NCBI RefSeq assembly: GCF_900109575.1
Contig: NZ_FOAF01000003.1
Location: forward strand, 372,001 to 436,000
Direction of reading: 5' to 3'
DNA length: 64,000 nucleotides
DNA from: Olivibacter domesticus
Lineage (GTDB): Bacteria; Bacteroidota; Bacteroidia; Sphingobacteriales; Sphingobacteriaceae
Position numbers and translations under genes: made by a program. Shown in pieces: positions 25,208-35,125 of this stretch (position 1 is the first letter of the stretch; each line of letters begins with the position of its first letter). Under the pieces are notes generated by a model. That model saw only the letters and a list, made by a program, of their open reading frames with translations, searched no databases and had not been told where the DNA came from.

Positions 25208-26188
25208 TTAAAGCCCCATTTTTATATCATGCCAACGTTTAACCATTCCCCATGAAACGGCTCCTTCGTAAGTAATGGTTTTGTCGGATGCTATTTTTAC
25301 GAGATACATCCCTGTCCAATTGAAAGGGCTAACATCCGGGAAGGTGGGATATCCCCCGCTATTAATAATTTCATTGATAGGGTGATGTGTAACTACTAAG
25401 CTAATCTTGTTGTCAACAGGTGTGTTTTTTAATAATTCAATCAAACCTAGAAATAAACTTTCGTTATTGTGGGAAGGGTGATTTAACGCAGCATCCTGTA
25501 CCAAGGGCAAACCAAGTTCCATTAATTCTGCGGTTTCTATCGCCCTACGGAATTCACTAGTGTATACACGTGCTATAGGATATCCAAGCGCTTTTAAGTT
25601 GGCGCCGAGTTCTTTTGAGCGAGTTCTTCCTTCTTCATTCAGCTGTCGAGCCAAAGATTTATCACTGGACTTCCACCAATTGGCAGGACCTTCATCATTG
25701 TGATTGAGTGAATAATCTACTCCCTGGTCTGCGTCAGCATGACGAAGAACAAGTGCAAAGGTTTCATTCGCAATGGGAAGCTTCTGCAACGTTGCCCATC
25801 CTTTTAGGTAGGAGTTGTAAGTGTCTGTTGCACCCTTTCCATTATAAGTTATTTGCGGTTTAACATGATTGTTATCCGTTGCGCCAAAAGCATAAAAGCG
25901 CGTTTTTGTTTCGGGCGATTCTTTTGGTGCAATATCAATGGCTACCACTTCTCCAGAAGTTAGACGTTCAACTAGTCCATCTGCGGTAATGGTGATGCTT
26001 GTATCATCGGTAGTATAGATCGCGGCTTGATTTGTAGTGATTTGGAAGTTGTTTTTGTTAACAAATAAAAGCTTGCCATCGTATTCAGAAGATGTTACCA
26101 CTAAAGGAGAAGGACCGCTCTCTTTGTCTTTTTTGCAACTTAGAAGGACAAAACCTGCTAAAACAATAACCAAATAGGATTTTTTCAT
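25208..26188 (-). CDS. Histidine-phosphatase-family lipoprotein
   Basis: The 326-residue protein has a lipoprotein signal (VLLSCKKDK, Cys18). After a beta-rich N-terminal domain (about 25-140) comes a histidine phosphatase (phosphoglycerate mutase-like) domain with LVLRHADAD (the phosphorylated His), TSEFRRAIETAEL with the second catalytic Arg, and LVVTHHPINEI with the second catalytic His. It is probably anchored to a membrane facing the periplasm and removes phosphate from a small molecule. The unusual part is the extra N-terminal domain of about 115 residues. Single gene. Confidence 0.82.
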   Translation of the reverse strand: MKKSYLVIVLAGFVLLSCKKDKESGPSPLVVTSSEYDGKLLFVNKNNFQITTNQAAIYTTDDTSITITADGLVERLTSGEVVAIDIAPKESPETKTRFYAFGATDNNHVKPQITYNGKGATDTYNSYLKGWATLQKLPIANETFALVLRHADADQGVDYSLNHNDEGPANWWKSSDKSLARQLNEEGRTRSKELGANLKALGYPIARVYTSEFRRAIETAELMELGLPLVQDAALNHPSHNNESLFLGLIELLKNTPVDNKISLVVTHHPINEIINSGGYPTFPDVSPFNWTGMYLVKIASDKTITYEGAVSWGMVKRWHDIKMGL

Positions 26189-26341
26189 ATTTTCTTGTAA
26201 AAATACGATGAATCATTTTATTACGTTAGTAGTCAAGTGGTTGCTTGTGTGATAACCTGTGAATAGACCGGCTGAAATGCCCATTGAAACCAAAATATTT
26301 AGGCAATTTGTGATAAAATTCGAGAAAAAAATGTGGCTATA

Positions 26342-26386
26342 TAAAAATCCCATATTAAACGTTATGTAACAAACGCTTAATATGGG
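26342..26386 (-). terminator. Rho-independent terminator of the TSGGS-repeat gene
   Basis: CCCATATTAAACGTT (26349-26363) and AACGCTTAATATGGG (26372-26386) form a 15-bp stem with one G:U-type mismatch and an 8-nt loop. On the minus strand it is followed by ATTTTTAT. It lies 16 bp past the stop at 26402. Confidence 0.9.
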
Positions 26387-26401
26387 AAACCCAGATTTGT
26401 C

Positions 26402-27382
26402 TTAATTCGTTTCTACATTTAAGCTTCCGGAACTTACGGCTACTTCTACTGGAACACCGCCGCCATTAAGTTTTCCTGTTACCTTTTCTTTTTCTTGCGA
26501 ACCGGAGAAGTTATTAACTGATGGAAGATTTACTTTTGAGGCTCTCAAGTCTAAATCCATACCTTTATTCTTAGGTAAATGAAGGTTTACCTGACCGGCA
26601 GAAACCGCAATTTTTACATACTTGTCAACAGAAAGCATGTTTACAGAGGTGCTTCCTGCACTGGTGGCTAAGTCAACGCTTCCTTCCATGCGATCTACCC
26701 GAATGCTTCCTCCTGAGGTTTTTGCCAACAGCTCGCCATTTACACCGTCTGCTTTGATACTTCCGCCACTGGTAACAGCATTAATAGCACCTTTTAAATC
26801 GCTTAAGTTTATAGATCCACCAGAAGTAGTCAGATTAATATTTCCCGATGAGTTTTCAGCAGAGATACTTCCACCGCTGGTTTTCATATTTACGCTATTG
26901 TTCATATTGCTTAACCGAATGCTTCCTCCGGAGGTGTTACCCTCCGCTACTCCAGTAAGTCCGCTAAGCGATAAGCTTCCTCCACTTGTTCTAAGACTTG
27001 TTGAAGCATTTTTTGGAACATACGCTTTAAAGGAAATAGATAGCGATTTTTTCCAATCGTTAAATCCCTTTTTTTGTTTTGCTACTACCACTAATTGCCC
27101 ACCGTTTGTAGTAATATTTAGGTCATAACCTTCTTTAATACGTCTGTCTATTTCTTCTTTGCTCAAGTTTTTATTCCCATTATTACCGTGAACATAAACT
27201 TCGAGTTTAGCGTCGGCACTGTTTACACCTTCTACGGACAGACTACCACCCGAAGTTTGCATGTCAACGGAACGTATATTAGCGGCACTTAATGACTTCG
27301 TTAGGTAGGGAATGTTTTGATTTTGCGAGAAAGCCACAATGTAACTGCTGCACATGACAGCAAGGAAATATATTCTTTTCAT
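26402..27382 (-). CDS. Exported DUF4097-like beta-helix protein with 18-residue TSGGS repeats
   Basis: The 326-residue product has a signal peptide (cleavage near VAFSQ, residue 19). Its core has five consecutive repeats of exactly 18 residues, each starting TSGGSI, flanked by degenerate copies (TSGGSL, TSAGST, VSAGQV, VSSGSL). This is the repeat pattern of DUF4097/putative auto-adhesin (beta-helix) proteins in this phylum. A charged insert (KKSLSISFKAYVPKNAS) lies before the repeats, as is common. It lies directly downstream of the efflux operon on the same strand (97 bp away), so it may be co-transcribed. Function is unknown. A structural role on the cell surface or periplasm is possible (inference). 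Confidence 0.82.
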   Translation of the reverse strand: MKRIYFLAVMCSSYIVAFSQNQNIPYLTKSLSAANIRSVDMQTSGGSLSVEGVNSADAKLEVYVHGNNGNKNLSKEEIDRRIKEGYDLNITTNGGQLVVVAKQKKGFNDWKKSLSISFKAYVPKNASTSLRTSGGSLSLSGLTGVAEGNTSGGSIRLSNMNNSVNMKTSGGSISAENSSGNINLTTSGGSINLSDLKGAINAVTSGGSIKADGVNGELLAKTSGGSIRVDRMEGSVDLATSAGSTSVNMLSVDKYVKIAVSAGQVNLHLPKNKGMDLDLRASKVNLPSVNNFSGSQEKEKVTGKLNGGGVPVEVAVSSGSLNVETN

Positions 27383-27479
27383 AAGGGTTTTTGTTAAGAG
27401 ACGCAGGTAAATTGCGAATGTTGCATATCATTTTACACCGCGCTACTTTGTCTGCTGATTTATTATATCCATAAAATAA

Positions 27480-29915
27480 TTATTCATCCCGTAACGATTC
27501 TGTAGGGTTGGCCAGGGCTGTTTTTATAGTCTGTATTCCCAATACGCATAAGGCTATGATCAACATTCCAACACCGCTTGCCAAAAATACCCACCAACTT
27601 ATATCGGTTTTGTATGCAAAATTTTCCAACCATTTGTGGGTGGTCCACCAGGCAATAGGAGCTGCGACAGCAAATGCTATTAACACTAACTGTATAAAAT
27701 CTTTCGATAGCAGTGTTATAATCTGCATAACGGTAGCTCCCAATACTTTCCGAATTCCCACTTCCTTTGTTCGGCTGTTTGTTGTATAAATTACCAATCC
27801 CAATAAGCCAAGGCAACTAATAAAGATAGCTAATCCGGTTGCCCAACGTAAAAGCGCGGCTGTGGCTTGTTCCTTTTCATAGAATTTCTTAATGGTATCA
27901 TCAACAAATTCGTAGTTAAAGTCGTCTTCTGGGTATACCTCTTTATATATTTTTTCGATACTGGCCGTAACCTTTGACCAATCCGAAGGTTCCGATTGCA
28001 ACTTTATGTGAAAAGTATTCCCCGGTCGACCTTGGAACATTACGGGAGCTATCTCCGCTCGCATCGTTTGCGTGTGGAAATCATTCATAATACCCACAAT
28101 CGGCACCTGCTTATCGTTATATATAATAAATTTACCTAATGCTTCTTCTGGCCGTTGGAAGCCTATTTCTTTGGTAAAGCGTTCGTTTACTACTATTTCA
28201 GTTATGGAGTCACTTTGTATTGCCTGACGACCCGCAATTAACCGGATTTGATAGAGCCTAAAATAATCTTCATCTCCCCATCGGACCTGTACATTTGGCT
28301 TTATTTCTTCGCTGCCATTTTGGTAGGTGATATTTGAGAAAGCACCTCCTTCCATTGCTGGGGAGGTGAAGCCATTACTAACCATTGCTACTCCGGACAT
28401 GGCCGCTAAGCGCTGCTTTATCTGCGTCCGATGTATATCAACAGTATCCCGGGGCGTGTTAAAGGTTAAAACCGCTTCTTTCTGAAAACCCATATCGGCA
28501 TGTAGTACAAAATAAATCTGTTTGCTGATCAATACGGTGGATATAATGAAGAACTGAGCGATAATAAATTGCGAAACGGTAAGACCTTTTCTTATCAATG
28601 TTTGTCGAGACTGCCCGAAACTGATCAGTTGCTGATTTTTCAATACCTGTACAGGTTTGTAACCAGACAGGATGAACGCAGGGTAAAGGCCCGCTGAAAT
28701 ACTTACCGAAACGGTAACGAAGATTAAATATATTATCATTTCTGGGTTCCCTAAAAATGATAAGGTTAGCCCTTCCGGTATGAAGGCAGTAAAGGCATGG
28801 AGTAAGAGAGGGGAAATTAAAACCGACAACAGCGTGGCAAGCAATGTTATAAAAAAGGTCTCTCCTAAAAACTGAAATATTAATTGATTTTTTGCTCCTC
28901 CAACTGATTTCCGAATGCCCACTTCTTTTGCACGTTTTGATGCTTGTGCTGTGGTCAAATTTATATAATTAATACAGCCCAAAAGTAATAAGAACGACGC
29001 GATTGCAATTAATCCGTATAGGGTCGCTTTATGAGCAATCCGAAAATCGGCACTTTGATAACGATTGTCAAAATGCATGTCTGCCAATGGTAGGAGTGAC
29101 AAGTTGATTTTCGAGAAATAACTTTCTTTCTTCTTGTGTTTGTTATATAATAAGTTGAGCTCTTTGCTAACCTGTTGAGGTGTTGCTTGTGGTGATAGCT
29201 TAATGAACAGCGCGGAGTACGACATCCAATCATCCCAAACGTCAAACATCAGGTCGCCTTTCAAGGAGCTTGCTTCAATGGTAGGAAGGGAAATAAATTC
29301 TTTAGCCCGAAAATCACTTGCTTGATTAAGGTCGCGAACTACACCCATTACGGTTACTTCCATGTCGTTATAGGTAACTCTGTTGCCTATAATATCTGCC
29401 GCTGGTGTATTTGGAAAGTATTCCGAGGCCCTGCTTTGTGTCAGCACAACCTGAAATGGTTGTATAAGTGCTGTTGGTGGATCGCCAGCTATCCAGCGAT
29501 AGTTAAGTAAATGCAAATAGTCTAGATTGGTAAAAACGATCGCTTCCTGCTTTTTAAAGGTAACGAGCTTGTCCTCACTCCTGTTAATATGTACATCTGC
29601 CTTTGTATCACCGGGAAAGCTAAAAATGGGTATAGCTTGTTCAATTCCAAGTACCGCGTCTTTAACTACTTTCGATAAAGGTGCTGGAACGGCAGCACTA
29701 TGGCCTTCAAACCCATCTCTATTCATATCTAACACAATGCGATATACACGATCTTTATCCGATTCAAACTGGTCGAAACTGAATTCGTAAGATACAATCA
29801 TAAAAATAACAAGCGAGGCACTAAGGCCAATTGCTAAACCCACTATATTGATAAGGGAGAAAAATTTATATCTCCACAGGTTTCGGAGCGTGACAATAAA
29901 AAAGTTTTTTAACAT
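27480..29915 (-). CDS. FtsX/MacB-type ABC permease, fourth in the efflux operon
   Basis: The 811-residue permease has the same two-module layout as its neighbours: first helix about 19-42, MacB_PCD to about 250, first FtsX module with RAKEVGIRKSVGGA, then a second periplasmic domain, and a C-terminal FtsX module with RTKEVGIRKVLGAT. It ends in NPTESLRDE. It is the most distal of the four permeases and has diverged furthest in the N-terminal domain (FDQFESDKDRVYRIVL). The start at 29915 is preceded by AAACACG, shared with the two neighbouring permeases. Confidence 0.92.
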   Translation of the reverse strand: MLKNFFIVTLRNLWRYKFFSLINIVGLAIGLSASLVIFMIVSYEFSFDQFESDKDRVYRIVLDMNRDGFEGHSAAVPAPLSKVVKDAVLGIEQAIPIFSFPGDTKADVHINRSEDKLVTFKKQEAIVFTNLDYLHLLNYRWIAGDPPTALIQPFQVVLTQSRASEYFPNTPAADIIGNRVTYNDMEVTVMGVVRDLNQASDFRAKEFISLPTIEASSLKGDLMFDVWDDWMSYSALFIKLSPQATPQQVSKELNLLYNKHKKKESYFSKINLSLLPLADMHFDNRYQSADFRIAHKATLYGLIAIASFLLLLGCINYINLTTAQASKRAKEVGIRKSVGGAKNQLIFQFLGETFFITLLATLLSVLISPLLLHAFTAFIPEGLTLSFLGNPEMIIYLIFVTVSVSISAGLYPAFILSGYKPVQVLKNQQLISFGQSRQTLIRKGLTVSQFIIAQFFIISTVLISKQIYFVLHADMGFQKEAVLTFNTPRDTVDIHRTQIKQRLAAMSGVAMVSNGFTSPAMEGGAFSNITYQNGSEEIKPNVQVRWGDEDYFRLYQIRLIAGRQAIQSDSITEIVVNERFTKEIGFQRPEEALGKFIIYNDKQVPIVGIMNDFHTQTMRAEIAPVMFQGRPGNTFHIKLQSEPSDWSKVTASIEKIYKEVYPEDDFNYEFVDDTIKKFYEKEQATAALLRWATGLAIFISCLGLLGLVIYTTNSRTKEVGIRKVLGATVMQIITLLSKDFIQLVLIAFAVAAPIAWWTTHKWLENFAYKTDISWWVFLASGVGMLIIALCVLGIQTIKTALANPTESLRDE

Positions 29916-29961
29916 CGTGTTTTTCTTTTATAATCGTAAGTCATGTGTAGTGTGGTTGGTC

Positions 29962-29998
29962 AAACTCATAACTCACAACTGGTAACGTCTAACTAAGG
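29962..29998. repeat. Short-word hairpin repeat, permease 3-4 spacer
   Basis: On the coding strand the spacer reads TTAGTTAGACGTTACC then AGTTGTGAGTTATGAG, the same words as in the two spacers upstream but with fewer copies. It starts 1-3 bp after the stop of the third permease (29999). Confidence 0.5.
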
Positions 29999-32470
29999 TT
30001 ATTCATCCCTCAAACTATCTACCGGATTGGTGGTTGCTGCTTTAACTGCTTGAAAGCTTATTGTTACCAATGCAATAAGTAAAGCCGAGATACCTGCTAA
30101 CACAAACATCCACCACTGAATGGTGATCTTATAGGCGAAATCTTCCAGCCAACGCGTCATTACCCACCATGCTATTGGTGCGGCAATAAGAAAGGCTATT
30201 AATAACAGTTTTATAAAGTTCTTTGATAAAAGCTGCATGATATCCATTACTGAAGCACCTAGGACCTTCCGAATACCAATCTCTTTTATGCGTTGCTGAG
30301 TAGCGAAGATCACCAAACCCAATAGTCCAATGCAGGCAATAACAACGGATAATATACTAAAAATGCCAATAATTTTGCCTGTACGTTGGTCAGATTCATA
30401 TTGCATAGCGAGGTCATCACGTAAAAAACTATATTCAAATGGAGTGTTAGGTGAAAATGCTTTCCACAATTGCTCCATCTCCTTTAATACCGGCACTAGG
30501 TCTCCCGGTTTTACCCTTACTACAAGGAAAGAAGGCGGAATATCATATGAGTTAGATGATTTATGAAAGAGGGCAAAAGGCATAATAGGACTGTGCAGCG
30601 ATTCTGTATTGAAGTCTTTCATAATGCCGACAATCTGGTAAGACTCCGCAGCATTTCCGCCGGGATATTTAATAAATTTACCCATTGGATTTTTATAACC
30701 CATGCGTTTGGCAGCTGTTTCATTTATTAAAACTGCTCGCGAATTATCGAAAGCGGCTTCAAACCCTCTTCCCTGTAATAGTTGGATATCCAATGTTTTT
30801 ATAAAGTCTTCATCTGTAAGGTATGACGACAAGGTAATATCTTTTGCAATCGGTTGATCGCCGTTACTGCTCAAAGGAACATAAAAGTCGCCAAAGGCCC
30901 CCCTTCCGGGTATACTTGTGCTGATGCTCGCGTTGATGACATGGGAAGACTTTTTTAATTCTTCTTTGAAGCTCTCTTCGCTGTTGCCCAACCTCTTGCT
31001 ATTTGGCAAGATTAACACATTTTCCTTATCCAAACCCAAATCGTGCACCTGCGTGTATCTTAATTGCTGATAAACAATTAAACTACAAATGGCCAAAGCG
31101 GTAGAAACGGTAAACTGAAAGACAATTAAGCCACTTCTGATACCTTGGTGTTTTAAGGGACTTTTCGTTCCTTTTAATATGGAGATCGGAGCCAGCGAGC
31201 TAAGGTAGAAGGCCGGATAACTGCCTGCTAATAATGTACACAATAACACTACCAATAACAGGTAAATCCAATTTCCGTCTGCCCATAAAGAACTAAATGT
31301 AATCGTTTTGTTTGCGAGCTGGTTAAAATAGGGAATAATAAGGTAAACTAATGCGATAGAGAGTATACAAGCGATTACGCTTAAAAGAAATGCTTCTATA
31401 TAAAATTGTTTCGTTAACTGTTTCTTTGTCGATCCAACCACCTTTCGGACACCTATTTCCTTCGACCTTCGAGAAGCGTTCGCGGTAGATAGGTTCATGA
31501 AATTTACACAAGCTAACAATAAAATAAAGAAGGCTATTATCGAAAAGAAATACACATATTTGATGTTTCCTTGGTCCGTAACGGTGGAAATAATACTCGC
31601 TGAGTGTAAATGTATATCCTTTAATGCCTGCAAATGTAAATCCCATTTACCCCCTTTTTTTAAAAATTCATCATAGGGCTGGCCAATGCGGTCAAATGCG
31701 CTGGCCGCCTGTTGTTTCATCATCGCTGGAAATTTGGATTCCAGACGTTGAATTGCAGCGATATCGTGCGCGACGTGCGGACTGAATTTAACATAGGTAG
31801 CCACATTCAGCCAAACCCAGCTCCAGTCAAAATAAGTCACATCTTTTTCATTTGAAATTGGAATGAGGAAATCGAATCTTAATGAAGTGGGGGTTTTATT
31901 TTCTGCTACAACGGCTGTAATCAGGTATGGGTTATTGTCTCCTTCGATTTCTAACGTTTTGCCGATGGGGTTATTCTTTCCAAAGTATTTTTGGGCCATC
32001 GTATTTGAAATGACAATACTATGTGAATTAATTAAGCAGCTATTTCGATCACCTTGACTTAAAGGATAATCTAATAGTTGTAAGAAGTTCGAATCAACGC
32101 TTAAGATTTGATTTTCCGTAAAAATCTTTTGTTGTGCAGAGGTGGTACTGGCACGTATTACTTTTGCTCCCGATCGATAAATGCGTGTATAGCTTTCTAT
32201 TTCTGGAAAATTATCCATCAGTGCTTTACCGGCAGGAGGAGGGGTATAACCAGCATAAAATGCCTCTTCGCCCATCTTGCCGTTCATATTAACGCGGAAG
32301 ATACGATCTGCATCAGAAAATTGCCTATCATATTGGAGTTCGCTCCGAATGAAAAGCGCTATTAACACCACGCAGGTCAAACCGATGGTAAGGCCTAAAA
32401 GATTAATTAAGCTTTGCGTTTTATTTCTAATTGCATTCCGCCAGGCAATTTTAAAATAGTTTTTTATCAT
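29999..32470 (-). CDS. FtsX/MacB-type ABC permease, third in the efflux operon
   Basis: The 823-residue permease starts MIKNYFKIAWRNAIRNK and carries RSKEIGVRKVVGST after the first FtsX helix and RIKEIGIRKVLGASV in the C-terminal module, ending NPVDSLRDE. The periplasmic domain between helix 1 and the first module is about 230 residues. Four tandem permeases with one ATPase is an unusual gene content. The MacB precedent suggests that two copies of a permease pair with two ATPase copies, so this one could form homodimers or hetero-oligomers with the others (inference). Confidence 0.92.
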   Translation of the reverse strand: MIKNYFKIAWRNAIRNKTQSLINLLGLTIGLTCVVLIALFIRSELQYDRQFSDADRIFRVNMNGKMGEEAFYAGYTPPPAGKALMDNFPEIESYTRIYRSGAKVIRASTTSAQQKIFTENQILSVDSNFLQLLDYPLSQGDRNSCLINSHSIVISNTMAQKYFGKNNPIGKTLEIEGDNNPYLITAVVAENKTPTSLRFDFLIPISNEKDVTYFDWSWVWLNVATYVKFSPHVAHDIAAIQRLESKFPAMMKQQAASAFDRIGQPYDEFLKKGGKWDLHLQALKDIHLHSASIISTVTDQGNIKYVYFFSIIAFFILLLACVNFMNLSTANASRRSKEIGVRKVVGSTKKQLTKQFYIEAFLLSVIACILSIALVYLIIPYFNQLANKTITFSSLWADGNWIYLLLVVLLCTLLAGSYPAFYLSSLAPISILKGTKSPLKHQGIRSGLIVFQFTVSTALAICSLIVYQQLRYTQVHDLGLDKENVLILPNSKRLGNSEESFKEELKKSSHVINASISTSIPGRGAFGDFYVPLSSNGDQPIAKDITLSSYLTDEDFIKTLDIQLLQGRGFEAAFDNSRAVLINETAAKRMGYKNPMGKFIKYPGGNAAESYQIVGIMKDFNTESLHSPIMPFALFHKSSNSYDIPPSFLVVRVKPGDLVPVLKEMEQLWKAFSPNTPFEYSFLRDDLAMQYESDQRTGKIIGIFSILSVVIACIGLLGLVIFATQQRIKEIGIRKVLGASVMDIMQLLSKNFIKLLLIAFLIAAPIAWWVMTRWLEDFAYKITIQWWMFVLAGISALLIALVTISFQAVKAATTNPVDSLRDE

Positions 32471-32527
32471 CGTGTTTATTTTTAAGGCATCTCAGCTATT
32501 CGCCAGCCGGTGGATGGTTTTATCATC

Positions 32528-32599
32528 TTATAGTTATGAGTTGTGAGTTAGGCGTTGCGAGCTTGCTCATAACTGGCAACCGGTAACTCGCAACTAAGA
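32528..32599. repeat. Short-word hairpin repeat, permease 2-3 spacer
   Basis: The coding strand after the stop reads TTAGTTGCGAGTTACC, GGTTGCCAGTTATGAG, then AACTCACAACTCATAAC, the last complementary to the first words. A 32-nt block (32566-32597) matches the block at 35092-35123 in the next spacer at 30 of 32 positions. The part nearer the start codon (32511-32530) also matches that spacer (GATGGTTTTATCAT). Confidence 0.75.
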
Positions 32600-34984
32600 T
32601 CACTCGCTTCTCAACGATTTTACGGGATTTTCCATAGCAGCTTTAATAGTTAGTGAGGTGATCACCACTAAGGCGATTCCCACTGCAATGCTGCCAGCAA
32701 TGGCAAAAATCCACCAACTAATATCGATGTGGTATGCAAAATCAGCCAGCCACTTACTCATGAAGAACCACATTAATGGTGAAGCAACGAGGATCGATAT
32801 GCAAACAAGCTGCAAAAAATCGATAGATAGCAGCTGTACGATGGTAGAGACACTGGCTCCCAAAACTTTCCGGATGCCAATTTCACGATAACGTTGTGTG
32901 GTATTATAAGATACCAATCCGAATAAGCCTAAGCAAGAGATGAAAATGGCTAAGACCGCAAAATTTAAGAAGAGACCGCCAAAGCGATTTTCGGCTCGGT
33001 ATTGCCGATCAAAAAACTCATCCGCAAAAAAATACTCAAACGGGCGGTTTGGAATGATGTCGTGCCACTTTCTTTCAATAGCTTGCAAGGCCGCGTTGAT
33101 ATGTTGGCCCTCGATTTTAATTGATACCAAGCCACCTCCGTTTCCTTGACCATAACGCATGCTTAGGGGTTCAATTTTCGATTGTAGGGATTTAAAGTGA
33201 AAATCTTTAATGACACCAATGATTTTGCCTTCACTTCCCCATTGGGAATATTTTTTGCCGATGGCGTCTTCCGGTTTGCTATAGCCAAAAAGTTTAACAG
33301 CACTTTCGTTTAAAATCATAGCCTGAGCAGTATCGGTTCCAAAGTCAGGTGAAAAGATCCGGCCGGCTACCAGTTTGATTTTATAAAGCGGAATATAGTT
33401 GTAGTCAACAAAATAAACGGGTAGATTCGCTATCTGCATATCGCCTTGCTTATTCTCAATTTCTGAATAGGCTACAGGATTTTCACCGCCCGGAACAGCT
33501 CCCGAAACGGAGTTTGATAATACACCTGGAACGCTGGCTACGGCGTCTTTTAAAATCCTACTTTTAGCGTCGCCATTTGTTTGCAGAACCAGCATTTGCT
33601 CCTTGTTGAACCCTAAGTTCTGATTTCGCATATATCCAAGCTGACGATGCACAATCAAGGTTCCGGCAATGAGGGCGATAGATACTACAAACTGCACAAT
33701 CACTAAGGTTTTTCTTAATAGCAGTCCCTTCGCGTTGGATGAAAACTTCCCTTTTAATACCGTCACGGGTTTAAATGAAGATAATACAAGAGCAGGATAG
33801 ATACCTGCGAGTAGGCCAATTAGGCAGGCTAGTAAGAATAAGATGATGATATAAATGGGATGAAAGAATATACCTCCGCTAATCTCTTTGCCAGCTAAAT
33901 AATTGAAGTAGGGAATAAGTACTAAACAAAGTAATAGTGATATGATAAAGGCTAAGAGGCAGATCAATACAGATTCACTGATAAATTGCCTGGTAATTTG
34001 CATGCGATAGGCACCAACCACCTTTCTAATACCTACCTCTTTAGCCCTTTCTATAGCCCTAGCGGTGGAAAGGTTAATGAAATTAATGCAGGCAATAAGT
34101 AGGATGAATAGCGCTACAATAGCAAAAATATATACATTATTGATGTTGCCACTTTCAAATCCGCCTCTTTTTGAGTAGAGATAAACTTCTTTTAATGGTT
34201 CTAGAAAAAGGCTATAATGCATTTTCATTTGATCCATCTCTTTGCCTACACGACTGGTCAAAAAGGCAGGGAATTTTGTGGTTAATAGTGAGGGGTCTGT
34301 GTTTGGTTTCGTAAGTACATAAGAAGTAAAACCAAAATTCCCCCATTGCTCATCAAACTTAAAATTAGCCATTTTAATTAACGTGACCATAGATACAAAG
34401 ACGTCACCCTTAAACTGGGAGTTTTCAGGAATATCTTTTATCACGCCTGTTACTTTACTGTTAAAGCTGTCGTCAGTTAGCAACAAACTTTTACCCATCG
34501 GATCTTCCTTTCCAAAATATTTTTTAGCGGCCGACTCGGATAAGACCACACTGAAAGGTTCTTTTAATGCGGTTGCTGGATTGCCTGCAACCATAGGAAA
34601 GTCAAATAGTTGAAAGAGCGTAGAATCTGCAAAGAATAACTTACTTTCTTGGTATTTGATATTATCTTTTCTTATTAACAGACTGTTGGGCAGCAATCGG
34701 GCAAAGTTCTCTATCTCAGGTAGATCTTTTGCGGCGTACATGGCCATAGGGCCAGAGGTAATATTGGCATTGATCGTTTCTGTTGGAGTTTTGATATCGC
34801 ACACCAAACGATAAATGCGGTCTGCCTTGCTATGGTAACGATCATAGCTCCGCTCGAAATTGACATAAAGAGCGATGAGGAAGCAAGCCGTCATCCCTAC
34901 AGCGAGCCCTAAAATATTAATCGTTGAAAAACCCTTTGTTTTCCAAATATTACGCCAAGCGATTTTTATGTAGTTTTTCAGCAT
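32600..34984 (-). CDS. FtsX/MacB-type ABC permease, second in the efflux operon
   Basis: The 794-residue permease opens MLKNYIKIAWRNIWKTKGFS. The first FtsX module contains RAKEVGIRKVVGAYR and the second RYREIGIRKVLGASV, ending NPVKSLRSE. The signature in the C-terminal module has Tyr-Arg in place of the usual Thr-Lys (QRYREIG), a mild divergence. Layout and length otherwise match its neighbours. The start codon sits in CAGACACGATG, the same pre-start sequence as the third and fourth permeases. Confidence 0.92.
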   Translation of the reverse strand: MLKNYIKIAWRNIWKTKGFSTINILGLAVGMTACFLIALYVNFERSYDRYHSKADRIYRLVCDIKTPTETINANITSGPMAMYAAKDLPEIENFARLLPNSLLIRKDNIKYQESKLFFADSTLFQLFDFPMVAGNPATALKEPFSVVLSESAAKKYFGKEDPMGKSLLLTDDSFNSKVTGVIKDIPENSQFKGDVFVSMVTLIKMANFKFDEQWGNFGFTSYVLTKPNTDPSLLTTKFPAFLTSRVGKEMDQMKMHYSLFLEPLKEVYLYSKRGGFESGNINNVYIFAIVALFILLIACINFINLSTARAIERAKEVGIRKVVGAYRMQITRQFISESVLICLLAFIISLLLCLVLIPYFNYLAGKEISGGIFFHPIYIIILFLLACLIGLLAGIYPALVLSSFKPVTVLKGKFSSNAKGLLLRKTLVIVQFVVSIALIAGTLIVHRQLGYMRNQNLGFNKEQMLVLQTNGDAKSRILKDAVASVPGVLSNSVSGAVPGGENPVAYSEIENKQGDMQIANLPVYFVDYNYIPLYKIKLVAGRIFSPDFGTDTAQAMILNESAVKLFGYSKPEDAIGKKYSQWGSEGKIIGVIKDFHFKSLQSKIEPLSMRYGQGNGGGLVSIKIEGQHINAALQAIERKWHDIIPNRPFEYFFADEFFDRQYRAENRFGGLFLNFAVLAIFISCLGLFGLVSYNTTQRYREIGIRKVLGASVSTIVQLLSIDFLQLVCISILVASPLMWFFMSKWLADFAYHIDISWWIFAIAGSIAVGIALVVITSLTIKAAMENPVKSLRSE

Positions 34985-35012
34985 CGTGTCTGTCTTTTAT
35001 GGTGCTTCAGCT

Positions 35013-35032
35013 ATCCCGATAGTGATCGGGAT
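35013..35032. repeat. Palindrome ATCCCGAT-AGTG-ATCGGGAT
   Basis: This perfect 8-bp inverted repeat with a 4-nt loop lies 29 bp upstream of the second permease's start codon. Palindromes of the form CCCGATAG-CTATCGGG are, to my knowledge, scattered in many genomes of this phylum. In the homologous spacer at 32 kb the same place holds a different short hairpin (CCACCGGCTGG at 32507-32517 on the coding strand), so the position but not the sequence is kept. Confidence 0.65.
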
Positions 35033-35047
35033 GGTTTTATCATTCTC

Positions 35048-35125
35048 TTATAGTTATGAGTTATAAGTTATAAGTTTCGAGTTTGGTTAATCTCATAACT
35101 GGCAACAGGTAACTCGTAACTAATG
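35048..35125. repeat. Short-word hairpin repeat, permease 1-2 spacer
   Basis: The spacer contains TTAGTTACGAGTTACC and GCCAGTTATGAG followed, after a short loop, by AACTTATAACTTATAAC and TCATAACT, which can pair back. Its outer 32-nt block is nearly the same as that at 32566-32597. Direct tandem copies of CTTATAA/CTCATAA (7 bp) make up the far arm. Confidence 0.75.

Noticed and set aside
26622-27128. Plus-strand 168-residue frame inside the TSGGS gene
   Set aside because: Antisense shadow of the repeats; its regular Pro/Pro-Glu pattern is the complement of the Gly/Ser ladder.
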